From: Venatoribacter pacificus
GTDB lineage: Bacteria > Pseudomonadota > Gammaproteobacteria > Pseudomonadales > Oceanobacteraceae
Direction of reading: 5' to 3'
Length of the DNA stretch: 64,000 nt
Assembly: GCF_025318105.1 (NCBI RefSeq)
Contig: NZ_JAOANI010000028.1
Location: 248,001 to 312,000, forward strand
Shown here piece after piece: positions 34,188-42,577 of this stretch. Position 1 is the first letter of the stretch, and every line of letters starts with the position of its first letter. A program made the translations under genes and the position numbers. The notes below the pieces were generated by a model. It had not been told where the DNA came from. It saw nothing but the letters and a program-made list of their open reading frames with translations, and made no database searches.

Positions 34188-35630
34188 TCAGAATGTCAGA
34201 TTGACGCCCGCTTCCAGCAGCGTGCGGTCATACTCGTATAAGGGAAGATTGCTGTCGTATTGAACGTGGCTGAGCTGGGTGTAAAACGTCAGCGTTGGCA
34301 GCAGGGTATAGCCGTAACCCACCATGGCCTGAGTCATTTGTTCGGCGCGGGTTTCACCACCGGCCAGCAAATTGTCCGCGGGGATTTCGCCCTGAAACTG
34401 GTAATCGCGCAGAATCAGGCTGGCATACAGGCTGTTGTGAATATTCAGCAACTGCTGGGCATTGATATTCAGTCCCAGCGTATCCCGTGCCTGATAATCC
34501 TGTTCGCCATCATCTGTGGCTAATACCAGAGCGAATTGGACAGAAAACTGCTCCGCCGAGAAGGCGGCACCAAGCTGCGTTTCTGCCTGCAGCAGATCAA
34601 GATCGTTATTGCGCAGGTTATCCTGATCACTCAGCGTCAGACTGGCCTGAGTCTGCCATTGAGGAGCGAGCCGGTAATGCCATTCGATATTGGCGGATAA
34701 CTCTGACAGCAGGTCGTCCCCTCCCAGCCAGTAATGGCTGTAACGGCCTCCGAGGCGAAGGTTATGACGACCGCGGATGGCACGCATACCACCACTGGCA
34801 TAAAGGTTATCCAGATCGAACAGGTCATCGGCGGCATTGTCTTTACGACTGGCGCCCAGTTGCAGATCCAAGGCGCTGCGCCGGGTTAGCGGGCTGATAT
34901 AGCTGCCCTGAGCGCGCAGTTGATAGTAGCCACTGCCTTGGGCGCGCTGATCACGACTCAGCCTGGCGGTCAGCAGACCATCCAGCAGATCGACCTCGTT
35001 CAGATCGGTAGCGGTGTTGTAATTGGAATCATAACCGCCGCTGGCCGAGACAAAGCCACCCCATGAAGGAAAGACCGCCTGACGCTGCTCCTGAATACGT
35101 TGCAGGAATTCCCCGATAGTCTGCTGCACCTGCGCGGGCGGATTGCTGCTTTGCACCTGGAGGAATTGCTGCTCGGCGGCATCGTAGTTGCCCAGATAGT
35201 AATACGCGCGGGCTAATTCCAGCCGATAACGGGCGACACTCGGGTAATTGCTGTTCAGGCGCTCAAAGCTGAACAGGGCTTCGTTAAAATAGCCGAGTTG
35301 GGCGGCACTGAAGCCGTAATAGAAATCAAATGACGGATCGCCTTCATAAAGACTGAGCAGCGGTTTAGCCAGCTGATAGGCGGCGAGATAATCCTGATTG
35401 TGAATCAGAACGGCCAGTTGCTGGTTGGTCTGCTCCAGCGTGACAAGCTTCGGTGCGGTGGCAAGCTTCGGCGTTGTGCTGTTGTTGGCTGCAGGTTGGG
35501 CGTCTGAGGTTGTTTCTTCTGCCTGCAGGGCAGAGGCAGAGAACAATAATCCGCACAGCAACAGCCGCGAGGCTGCTTGTGGTGTAGGTCCTTTCACCTT
35601 GCCCAGTCCTTTATGATCACCAATTGCCAT
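34188..35630 (-). CDS. TPR-containing outer-membrane beta-barrel protein (SLAM-like layout)
   Basis: A 480-residue exported protein. A signal peptide (LLLCGLLFSASALQA) precedes TPR-like helices at ~75-175 (YGFSAAQLGYFNEALFSFER, ARAYYYLGNYDAAEQQFLQV). A ~290-residue beta-barrel ends in NLTF, the C-terminal phenylalanine expected for BAM substrates. TPR plus barrel is the layout of the surface lipoprotein assembly modulator (SLAM) family, a resemblance and not a firm assignment. It forms an operon with the FecR gene and is convergent with the CHASE2 cyclase. The start is uncertain between ATG 35630 and GTG 35639. Confidence 0.85.
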   Translation of the reverse strand: MAIGDHKGLGKVKGPTPQAASRLLLCGLLFSASALQAEETTSDAQPAANNSTTPKLATAPKLVTLEQTNQQLAVLIHNQDYLAAYQLAKPLLSLYEGDPSFDFYYGFSAAQLGYFNEALFSFERLNSNYPSVARYRLELARAYYYLGNYDAAEQQFLQVQSSNPPAQVQQTIGEFLQRIQEQRQAVFPSWGGFVSASGGYDSNYNTATDLNEVDLLDGLLTARLSRDQRAQGSGYYQLRAQGSYISPLTRRSALDLQLGASRKDNAADDLFDLDNLYASGGMRAIRGRHNLRLGGRYSHYWLGGDDLLSELSANIEWHYRLAPQWQTQASLTLSDQDNLRNNDLDLLQAETQLGAAFSAEQFSVQFALVLATDDGEQDYQARDTLGLNINAQQLLNIHNSLYASLILRDYQFQGEIPADNLLAGGETRAEQMTQAMVGYGYTLLPTLTFYTQLSHVQYDSNLPLYEYDRTLLEAGVNLTF

Positions 35631-35905
35631 AGTTTGCACTGCCTGACGATAAATACCAATCTTTGAGCCTGTGTGGATAAGGAATAAAGCCGGCTTAAGC
35701 TGACAGCAGAAGCGCCAGAGCGATGGTATCTGGCGTTTGGGTCAACAGTGACAAGCCCGGCATCAGCCTGCGCGTCGTCCTGCTATTGATGGCGCGGCAA
35801 AAAGCCGGAGCAGGAAAGAGCAAATAGCCGCTGATTTCTCTGCCGATCCGGCACTTGCTGGAACAGCAAAGTTCGCACCAGTAGTCATATTAACAGTATG
35901 GTTAT

Positions 35906-35919
35906 TTGACGTGCGTCAA
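35906..35919. promoter_or_regulatory. CRP/FNR-family dyad TTGAC-N4-GTCAA
   Basis: A perfect inverted repeat, TTGAC-GTGC-GTCAA, exactly 50 bases upstream of the FNR/Anr box. The half-site differs from FNR at its fifth base, so a different family member may bind. Confidence 0.5.
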
Positions 35920-35955
35920 GCTCGTGATCAACCGCCCTCAGCGGCGTTTTTTTCG

Positions 35956-35969
35956 TTGATTTGTATCAA
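35956..35969 (+). promoter_or_regulatory. FNR/Anr box
   Basis: TTGAT-TTGT-ATCAA is an exact match to the TTGAT-N4-ATCAA consensus, ~110 bases upstream of the CcoM-like start. Oxygen-responsive control is expected. Confidence 0.8.
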
Positions 35970-36078
35970 TTCTGACCAACCAGCCCTTGCTAAAGTGACT
36001 TCATACCAAGCGCAATGAAGCAGCCGCTGCCGCCATTGCCACAACCGAACGGCACTGCCCAACTGAGAGGTGAGCATT

Positions 36079-36198
36079 ATGTTTATGGATGAAGTTGTAT
36101 TTTCCGGTCTGATTATTGTTGCCCTGACCTGCGCCTTCTTTGGCGGTGTGTATTGGGCTGTGAAGAAAGATATCGAAAAACACGGCACTGGCGAATAA
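36079..36198 (+). CDS. CcoM-like small cbb3 oxidase subunit
   Basis: A 39-residue single-helix membrane protein: MFMDEVVFSGLIIVALTCAF begins it and a basic tail (VKKDIEKHG) ends it. Size, the MF-D-VV-(S/A)G start and the helix-then-basic-tail layout resemble CcoM, the small subunit of Pseudomonas cbb3-type cytochrome oxidase; this is from memory. AGGTG lies before the ATG and a strong terminator follows, so it is an independent gene. The perfect FNR/Anr box upstream agrees with a role under low oxygen. No other oxidase gene is nearby. Confidence 0.6.
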   Translation: MFMDEVVFSGLIIVALTCAFFGGVYWAVKKDIEKHGTGE

Positions 36199-36251
36199 GT
36201 CACGCTGTACCGCTTTCGTTTTACTGTTTCTGCGCTGAGTACCTTGCCTCT

Positions 36252-36285
36252 GGGCCTGACATCTGTAGTCATGGCCCCTTTTTTT
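36252..36285 (+). terminator. Intrinsic terminator
   Basis: GGGCCTGAC (36252-36260) pairs with GTCA-T-GGCCC (36268-36277) with one bulge, followed by a seven-T run. It ends the CcoM-like transcript. Confidence 0.85.
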
Positions 36286-36304
36286 GTCTGTGCGTTGTAT
36301 AACT

Positions 36305-37078
36305 TCAGTTCAACTGGTGTGCTGCCAGCAGCAGTGGTTGACGGATATTCAGTTGATTGAGACGTTCGATCACCGCATTCAGATCCTCGCCTTCCGGCAC
36401 CGGCCCGATACGGACCTTGTGCAAACCTGTGCCACCATCCTGAGTACTGATATTGACCGGCCAGGTCATGGGCGCTAATGAGCGTTGCAGGCTCTCCTGT
36501 AAGCGGCGTGCAGCTGCCGCATCGGATAGCGCACTGACCTGAACCCAGCGAACACTGTGCGCGTGCGGTGGTTTAACAATTTCGACTTCGACCTGCGCGG
36601 TGCCCATCTTATTAATGCCGAGCTTTACCGCCGCCGCGTAAGACAGATCGATAATCCGTCCTTCATGGAAAGGCCCGCGATCGTTGACGCGGACAATAAT
36701 GGATTGACCATTGTCCACACGTGTCACTCGCACATAGCTGGGCAGAGGCAGGGTTTTATGGGCGGCGGTGAATTGGTAAACATCATAAATTTCACCGTTG
36801 GACGTGCGGTGACCATGAAATTTCATGCCGTACCAGGAAGCAATGCCGCGCTCTTTGTAATTATCGGCGCTGTCCATTACCTGATATTCCTTACCGAATA
36901 CCTGATAACTGCGTGGATTACCCATGCTGCTGCGCGGCTCGGTTTTGGGTTCCGGCTCCGGCAGTTTATGGATGTCCGCAAGTGCAACCGGAGTGAAATC
37001 GTTGGCGTGCTGGTAACGTGAGGTGGCGCAGCCTGCCAGCACCAGGGTCAGCGCCAGCAGTAAAGTCGCCGCTTTCAA
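36305..37078 (-). CDS. rlpA: RlpA septal lipoprotein, peptidoglycan lytic transglycosylase
   Basis: A 257-residue outer-membrane lipoprotein. A signal peptide with lipobox LAGC (Cys17) is followed by the double-psi beta-barrel catalytic domain at ~75-165 (GIASWYGMKFHGHRTSNGE, VNDRGPFHEGRIIDLSYAAA) and a C-terminal SPOR domain at ~180-255 (RWVQVSALSDAAAARRL). RlpA cleaves denuded glycan strands, and SPOR localises it to the septum. The start is TTG, overlapping the mltB stop, with GAGG seven bases upstream. It is the last gene of the proA-rlpA operon. Confidence 0.95.
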   Translation of the reverse strand: MKAATLLLALTLVLAGCATSRYQHANDFTPVALADIHKLPEPEPKTEPRSSMGNPRSYQVFGKEYQVMDSADNYKERGIASWYGMKFHGHRTSNGEIYDVYQFTAAHKTLPLPSYVRVTRVDNGQSIIVRVNDRGPFHEGRIIDLSYAAAVKLGINKMGTAQVEVEIVKPPHAHSVRWVQVSALSDAAAARRLQESLQRSLAPMTWPVNISTQDGGTGLHKVRIGPVPEGEDLNAVIERLNQLNIRQPLLLAAHQLN

Positions 37079-38049
37079 CGCAGCGCCTCACTTAATTGAT
37101 AGACCGCCATGGCATACATACGGCTGTGGTTGTAGCGCGTGATGACGTAAAAATTGTGCTCGCCGAGCCAGAATTCAGCGCCGACTTTTCCTTGCAGACG
37201 AATCAGGTTTGCTGAGCGCTCATCGGCGATTTTGCTGGTTGGCTCAACGCCCAGTGCTTTTAATTCAGCCACGGTCCACTTGGGTTTCAGGCTGTCGTTG
37301 ATGATGGCTTCGTATTCTTTACCCGTTACGCGTACGCGTTGGGTTACCGCTTCACCGTTGCGCCAGCCGTGGCGTTTAAAGTAATTGGCGACACTGAAAA
37401 TCGCATCGGCCGGATTTCCCCAAAGATCGCGTTTGCCATCGTTGTCGGCATCAACGGCATAATGCAGGAAGCTAGTGGGAATAAACTGACCGTATCCCAT
37501 GGCACCGGCATAAGATCCTTTGATGTTGGCCGGATCAATTTCTTCATCGCGAGCCAGGGCAAAAAACGCCTTTAATTCGCGCCAGAACAGGGGGCGTTGC
37601 GGATAATCAAATGCCAGCGTTGCCAGCGAGTCGAGTACGCGATAATTCCCCTGGCGGGTGCCGTAAAATGTTTCTACACCAATGATGGCGGCGATAATGT
37701 GTTTATCAACACCAAATTTTTGCTCTGCCTGTTGCAGCAGTTCGGCATGTTCCTGCAAAAACGCTTTACCTGCGGAGATGCGTTTTTTGGTCAGAAAAAT
37801 ATCCTGATACTCGTCCCACTCTTTTACTTTTTCAGCCGGACGGGCAATCGCTTCCAGCACAGAATCGAGTTTTTCGGCGTGGCTCAGCCAGGTACGGATT
37901 TCCGCCGGGTCTACTTTGTATTCTTTGCTGGCTTCGGCAATAAACTCTTCGCTGCGCGGGTGCTGATCGTACGCTGCCGAAACGGGCAACGCGGCACATA
38001 ACAACAGTGTGCTGCTCAGCTTTGTCAGAGTGTCGCGAAAAATGCGCAT
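37075..38049 (-). CDS. mltB: Lytic murein transglycosylase B
   Basis: A 324-residue periplasmic or membrane-anchored lytic transglycosylase of the SLT_2 (family 3) type. The catalytic glutamate lies in IIGVETFYGTRQGNYRVLDS, with SYAGAMGYGQFIPTSFLHYA and DLWGNPADAIFSVANYF following. A signal peptide is present (LSSTLLLCAALPVSA) but no lipobox cysteine at its cleavage site, so it may be soluble. It acts in peptidoglycan turnover alongside RlpA, RodA and PBP2 of the same operon. Confidence 0.95.
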   Translation of the reverse strand: MRIFRDTLTKLSSTLLLCAALPVSAAYDQHPRSEEFIAEASKEYKVDPAEIRTWLSHAEKLDSVLEAIARPAEKVKEWDEYQDIFLTKKRISAGKAFLQEHAELLQQAEQKFGVDKHIIAAIIGVETFYGTRQGNYRVLDSLATLAFDYPQRPLFWRELKAFFALARDEEIDPANIKGSYAGAMGYGQFIPTSFLHYAVDADNDGKRDLWGNPADAIFSVANYFKRHGWRNGEAVTQRVRVTGKEYEAIINDSLKPKWTVAELKALGVEPTSKIADERSANLIRLQGKVGAEFWLGEHNFYVITRYNHSRMYAMAVYQLSEALR

Positions 38050-38060
38050 AAATTTTTATC

Positions 38061-39206
38061 CTAATTCTGCCGGTGGGTATACATAGACATAATTAATCCG
38101 AAAGCCGTCAACAGACTGACTACCGAGGTGCCACCGTAGCTCACCAACGGCAAGGGTACGCCGACCACTGGTAATATGCCACTGACCATACCTATGTTTA
38201 CGAACACGTAAATAAAAAACGTAACTGCCAGACTACCGGACAACAAACGGCCGAATAAAGTTTCACAGCGTGACGAAAGATAGAGACAGCGCATAATAAT
38301 CAGGAAATACAGTGTCAGCAGCGACAGTACGCCAATCAGGCCGAGTTCTTCGGCCAGTACAGCAATAATAAAATCGGTATGACTCTCGGGCAGAAATTCG
38401 AGTTGTGATTGCGTGCCCTGTAAAAATCCTTTGCCGTCAATACCGCCGGAACCGATAGCGGTTTTCGACTGAATAATATTCCAGCCGGAACCGAGAGGGT
38501 CGCTTTCCGGATTGAGAAAGGTCAGTACCCGTTGCTTCTGATATTCGCGCATCACAAAAAACCACATCAGCGGCGCACACGAGGCAACGATACCGATCAT
38601 CGACAGAATAAGCGTCCAGGACATACCGGCAAAAAACAGCACCAGAATGCCGGAGGCGCTGATCAGAATGGAGGTTCCCAGATCGGGCTGTTTAAGAATC
38701 AGCACCGTTGGCAGGCCGATGATCAGCATGGCTTTCATCAGATCGAACAAGCGCGGCGGAACCGGCCGGGTCGACATATACCAGGCGACGGTTAACGGCA
38801 GTGCCAGTTTGACCAGCTCTGACGGCTGGAAGCGCGGCAGGCCGGGAATGGCCAGCCAGCGTTGTGCGCCTTTAGCGCCGACGCCCATGACCAGTACGCC
38901 GATCAGGGCGATGACACCAATAGCAAACGCCCAGGGAGCAACAGTCTGATAGAAGCGCGGCGGGAACTGTGCCGCAACAATCAGCACCACAAAGCCAATC
39001 AGAAAATGCAGCGCCTGACGTTTCACCATGGTCATGTCCTGACCACTGCCGCTGTAGAGAATCAACAGACCGCAGCAGGCCAGTAGTAAAATCAGCAAAA
39101 ACAACACAAGGTCGATGTGCATGCGCTCAAACCAGGCGCGGCTGCGGTCAAAACCGTGTTGCTGGTGGCCGCTGCCCATGGTGCGGCTGAAATCAGTATT
39201 AGCCAC
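38061..39206 (-). CDS. rodA: Rod shape-determining SEDS glycosyltransferase RodA
   Basis: A 381-residue inner-membrane SEDS protein with ten predicted helices. It polymerises lipid II glycan strands with PBP2 during cell elongation. Family motifs are GAQRWLAIPGLPRFQPSELVK, PDLGTSILI, and the C-terminal PVVGVPLPLVSYGGTS. It starts with GTG overlapping the TAG stop of mrdA, giving tight coupling with its transpeptidase partner. Confidence 0.97.
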   Translation of the reverse strand: MANTDFSRTMGSGHQQHGFDRSRAWFERMHIDLVLFLLILLLACCGLLILYSGSGQDMTMVKRQALHFLIGFVVLIVAAQFPPRFYQTVAPWAFAIGVIALIGVLVMGVGAKGAQRWLAIPGLPRFQPSELVKLALPLTVAWYMSTRPVPPRLFDLMKAMLIIGLPTVLILKQPDLGTSILISASGILVLFFAGMSWTLILSMIGIVASCAPLMWFFVMREYQKQRVLTFLNPESDPLGSGWNIIQSKTAIGSGGIDGKGFLQGTQSQLEFLPESHTDFIIAVLAEELGLIGVLSLLTLYFLIIMRCLYLSSRCETLFGRLLSGSLAVTFFIYVFVNIGMVSGILPVVGVPLPLVSYGGTSVVSLLTAFGLIMSMYTHRQN

Positions 39207-41059
39207 TAGCCTTCTGCGCCTCCGAGGTATTCGTTAATGATGCTTTGTGCGATCGGGCCGGCGGTGCGGCCAGCGGACTCACCGTTTTCGATCACCACGG
39301 CGATAGCGATCTCAGGTTTTTCCACCGGCGCAAAAGCAATAAACAGGGCGTGATCACGCCAGCGTTCGCGCAGGGATTCAGAATCGTATTCTTCATCCTG
39401 CTTGATGCCGACGACCTGCGCCGTTCCGGTTTTACCGGCAATGGGATAGCGCAGCTTGCTCATCAGACGCCGGGCGGTACCGTGGGTGCCGCTGACGACC
39501 TGCTCCATGGCGTGGTACATCTGCTCCCAATCCTGCGGATTTTTCAGCTGCAGATCAGGGATATCGCCGTGGGGAATCTCATCCGGCGTATCGTTATGAG
39601 CCAGAATCAGGCGCGGTACCTGCCAGGTTCCACGGTTGGCCAGAACCGCCGTGGCGGTTGCCAGTTGCATCGGTGTAACCAGCATAAAGCCCTGGCCAAT
39701 ACCGAGGTTAACGGTGTCGCCGGCGTACCAGAAGGAGCCTCTTTTTGCCCGCTTCCAGTCGCGGTCGGGCAGCAGACCCGGCAGGGCATTGCTGATATCC
39801 AGCGTCATATTGCGACCAAAGCCAAACTGCGCGAGGAACGGCGAAATATTGTCGATACCGGCGCGGACGGCGACATCGTAGAAGTAGGTATCGCAGGATT
39901 CGACAATGGCGCGCTGCAAATTCACTTTGCCATGGCCAATGCGTTTCCAGTCACGGTACAGACGTTCGTCGTTCTCCAGCTTATACCAGCCCGGATCGTC
40001 GATGGTTTCGCTCCAGCTGGTTATGCCGGAGTTCAGTGCGGCCAGGCCAACAAAGGGTTTAAGCGTGGACGCTGGCGGATACTGGCCACGAATGGTCCGG
40101 TCAAACAGCGGCAAATCAGGGTTATCGCGCAGGTCAGAATAATCTTTGTGCGAGATGCCGGTGACAAATAAGTTCGGATCAAAGCTGGGGTTGGAATACA
40201 GGCTGATAATACCGCCGGTCGCGACTTCGATCGCAACCAGAGCACCACGCATGCCTTTCATTTCTTTTTCGGCCAGCTGTTGCAGACGACTGTCGAGGTG
40301 CAGGGTGATGTCTTGTCCGGGTACCGGGTCCTGACGTTCGATGATCTGAATCACCCGGCCACGGGCGTTGGTTTCGACTTTCTGGTAGCCCACTTCGCCG
40401 TGCAGATCTTGTTCATAGCGGCGTTCCACGCCCAGTTTGCCGATAAACTGGGTGTCACTGTAGCGGCGCTTGGTGTCCGGGTCGGTGTCGAGAGCGGCCT
40501 GCTCCTGCTGGTTAATCCGGCCAACATAGCCGAGCACATGGGCAAAGGTTTTACCCTGTGGATAGTGGCGTACCAGTTGCGCTTCGACATCAACGCCGGG
40601 CAGATAGAAGCGGTTTACCATCACTTTGGCGATATCGTCTTCGGTCAGCTTATGACGCAGTACAACGGGTTCGAATGGCCGGCGGCGGAAGCCCTGACGT
40701 TTATCAAACTGTTCGCGGTCGCGCTCGCTGATGCCGATCAGCTTATCGAGGAAGGCGATGGTCTGTTCCATGTCCCGTACCCGTTCGGGCACTAACGTCA
40801 GACTGTAGGAGGGGATGTTTTCGGCCAGCAGAATGCCATTGCGGTCATAAATCAGACCACGGTTCGGCGCAATAGGGCGCAGCTGAATACGGTTGTTTTC
40901 TGACAGATCTTTGTATTTTTCATAGAGGTTGATCTGCAGGTAAGTCATGCGCCAGGCGAGCACACACAGCATCAGAAAGATAAAAATTGCCAGTGTTAAT
41001 GCGCGGGAGCGGAATAGCCTCCGTTCGGCCGATTTATCCCTGAATGAATGCTCCCACAT
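39206..41059 (-). CDS. mrdA: Penicillin-binding protein 2 (transpeptidase)
   Basis: A 617-residue class B PBP. A short cytoplasmic basic segment and one membrane helix (ALTLAIFIFLMLCVLAW) precede the pedestal domain (RGLIYDRNGILLAENIPSY) and the transpeptidase domain. The active-site motifs are STLK (PPASTLKPF), SCD (VESCDTYF) and KTGT (IAGKTGTAQV). It cross-links peptidoglycan in the elongasome with RodA. The ATG at 41059 gives the standard N-terminus; the frame is open upstream into rlmH without coding character. Confidence 0.97.
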   Translation of the reverse strand: MWEHSFRDKSAERRLFRSRALTLAIFIFLMLCVLAWRMTYLQINLYEKYKDLSENNRIQLRPIAPNRGLIYDRNGILLAENIPSYSLTLVPERVRDMEQTIAFLDKLIGISERDREQFDKRQGFRRRPFEPVVLRHKLTEDDIAKVMVNRFYLPGVDVEAQLVRHYPQGKTFAHVLGYVGRINQQEQAALDTDPDTKRRYSDTQFIGKLGVERRYEQDLHGEVGYQKVETNARGRVIQIIERQDPVPGQDITLHLDSRLQQLAEKEMKGMRGALVAIEVATGGIISLYSNPSFDPNLFVTGISHKDYSDLRDNPDLPLFDRTIRGQYPPASTLKPFVGLAALNSGITSWSETIDDPGWYKLENDERLYRDWKRIGHGKVNLQRAIVESCDTYFYDVAVRAGIDNISPFLAQFGFGRNMTLDISNALPGLLPDRDWKRAKRGSFWYAGDTVNLGIGQGFMLVTPMQLATATAVLANRGTWQVPRLILAHNDTPDEIPHGDIPDLQLKNPQDWEQMYHAMEQVVSGTHGTARRLMSKLRYPIAGKTGTAQVVGIKQDEEYDSESLRERWRDHALFIAFAPVEKPEIAIAVVIENGESAGRTAGPIAQSIINEYLGGAEG

Positions 41060-41066
41060 AAACGAC

Positions 41067-41534
41067 TCACTTATGGTAAGGGTGACCCTGCAGGATGCTC
41101 CAGGCACGGTACAGCTGTTCGGCCAGCAGGACACGCACCAGCGGGTGAGGCAGGGTCAGCGCTGACAGCGACCAGCGCTGTTTGGCCAGCGCCAGAACCT
41201 CAGCGGTCATACCATCCGGGCCGCCAACCAGCAAGGCCACATCGCCGCCCTGCATACGCCAGCCTTCCAGTTGTTGCGCCAGCTGTTCTGTCGACCAGTT
41301 GTGGCCTTTGACTTCCAGCGCCACGACGTGATCCTGCGGGCGGATCGCTTTACGCAGAGCGTCAGCTTCCTGCTGCATGGCTTTTTCTTTGCTGGTGTTT
41401 TTGGCGCGGTGCCCTGGTGGAATTTCCACCAGTTCAATGCTGCAATCGGCGGGCAGGCGCTTGGCGTATTCCGCAAAGCCCTGTTCCACCCATGCCGGCA
41501 TTTTATGACCTACCGCCAGAAGGCGCAGTTTCAT
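41067..41534 (-). CDS. rlmH: 23S rRNA pseudouridine-1915 N3-methyltransferase
   Basis: A 155-residue SPOUT methyltransferase that methylates the pseudouridine at position 1915 of 23S rRNA in assembled ribosomes. Recognisable segments are MKLRLLAVGHKMPAWVEQGF, LLVGGPDGM and the C-terminal knot LPHPLVRVLLAEQLYRAWSI. Its ATG overlaps the rsfS stop (ATGA). Confidence 0.97.
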   Translation of the reverse strand: MKLRLLAVGHKMPAWVEQGFAEYAKRLPADCSIELVEIPPGHRAKNTSKEKAMQQEADALRKAIRPQDHVVALEVKGHNWSTEQLAQQLEGWRMQGGDVALLVGGPDGMTAEVLALAKQRWSLSALTLPHPLVRVLLAEQLYRAWSILQGHPYHK

Positions 41535-41881
41535 GCCTCAGATTGTCCGGTCCCGGCGCTGGGTTCACCCCAGAGACGCTCCAGATCGTAGAAGTGGCGG
41601 GACTGGTCGGTCATGACATGTACCACCACATCAATCAGGTCGATCAGAACCCAATCAGCGGCAGCACGACCTTCAGTTCCGTTAGGGCGCAGGCCGGCGT
41701 GCTTGGCTTTTTCCTCCACGTTACCGGCAACAGCGGTGACGTGACGGTTAGAAGTACCGGTTGCGATGATCATCCAGTCGGTTACCGAAGTACGGCCGCG
41801 GACGTCGAGAACGGTGATATTTTGCGCTTTCAGGTCTTCCAAAGCGTCGATCACCAAAGATTTGATTTGCTCAGTTTGCAT
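41531..41881 (-). CDS. rsfS: Ribosomal silencing factor RsfS
   Basis: A 116-residue protein (Iojap/DUF143 family) that binds L14 and blocks subunit joining when nutrients are short. Family segments are VIDALEDLKAQNITVLDVRG, DWMIIATGTSNRHVTAVA and ADWVLIDLIDVVVHVMTD. It lies between nadD and rlmH, the usual arrangement. Confidence 0.97.
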   Translation of the reverse strand: MQTEQIKSLVIDALEDLKAQNITVLDVRGRTSVTDWMIIATGTSNRHVTAVAGNVEEKAKHAGLRPNGTEGRAAADWVLIDLIDVVVHVMTDQSRHFYDLERLWGEPSAGTGQSEA

Positions 41882-41887
41882 TCAGTT

Positions 41888-42577
41888 CTATCGATAGAGT
41901 AGTTGTTGGGTTATGTAATCCAGCACCGCGTCCGGTGTCAGAAAGGTCACATTGTCGCCCTGCTTGATAGCCCGGCGCAAGTCGGAGGCGGATATATCCA
42001 GCTCCGGCCAGTGATGAAGACAGATATGACCGGCTTCAGCGGCCAGTAAATCGGTCAGTGAGCACTCACGTTGCTCTAATTGTTGTTCCTGCCAGTGGCT
42101 GACATTTCTCAGTCCGGGACGGCTGATCACCAACAGGTTGGCTTCATCAAGCAGCGATTGGGGCTGGTGCCAGTGTTCGAATCCCTGCCAGGCATCCTGT
42201 CCCATGACCCAGGTGAAGGCCACATCCGGGTAGGCAGCACGTAAGGCGGCAACGGTAATGGCGCTGTAGCTCAGATCGTCACGTTCCAGTTCGATGCTGC
42301 TGGGCTCGATGCCTTCCAGTTGACGGCAGGCGAGTAACAGCATGGACAGGCGCTGTTCGGCGCTGGCCTGGGGCTGCGGCCGGTGCGGCGGAATGCGGTT
42401 AGGAATCAGCAGGACTTTCTCGAAGCCCAGGTCGCGCAGCTGCACGGCAATACGCAGATGACCGATGTGAACCGGATCGAAGGTACCGCCCAGCAGCGCC
42501 CAGCGTTTGGCGCGGCTGCCGGACGGCTGCCCGGCGGTTGGTTGCGGGGTGGGCGGATTATTTACGGACTTCGCCAT
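41888..42577 (-). CDS. nadD: Nicotinate-mononucleotide adenylyltransferase
   Basis: A 229-residue enzyme that adenylates nicotinate mononucleotide in NAD synthesis. The nucleotidyltransferase signature GGTFDPVHIGHLRIA lies at ~30-44, with the C-terminal ISASDLRRAIKQGD serving as the ISSTxxR-type motif. A polar ~24-residue extension precedes the domain. The ATG lies within the last 20 bases of proA, giving an out-of-frame overlap and coupling. Confidence 0.95.
   Translation of the reverse strand: MAKSVNNPPTPQPTAGQPSGSRAKRWALLGGTFDPVHIGHLRIAVQLRDLGFEKVLLIPNRIPPHRPQPQASAEQRLSMLLLACRQLEGIEPSSIELERDDLSYSAITVAALRAAYPDVAFTWVMGQDAWQGFEHWHQPQSLLDEANLLVISRPGLRNVSHWQEQQLEQRECSLTDLLAAEAGHICLHHWPELDISASDLRRAIKQGDNVTFLTPDAVLDYITQQLLYR

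Larger units (their letters stand above)
35631..36078. other. Long intergenic region with regulatory sites
   Basis: The 448 bases between the TPR-barrel gene and the CcoM-like gene hold no convincing protein. They contain a CGCCAGA/TCTGGCG hairpin near 35712-35735 and two FNR-type dyads (35906 and 35956) listed separately. The right half is evidently the promoter region of the small ORF. Confidence 0.7.

Noticed and set aside
39245..40171. Plus-strand open frame (308 codons) opposite mrdA
   Set aside because: Antisense of PBP2 with no recognisable domain.
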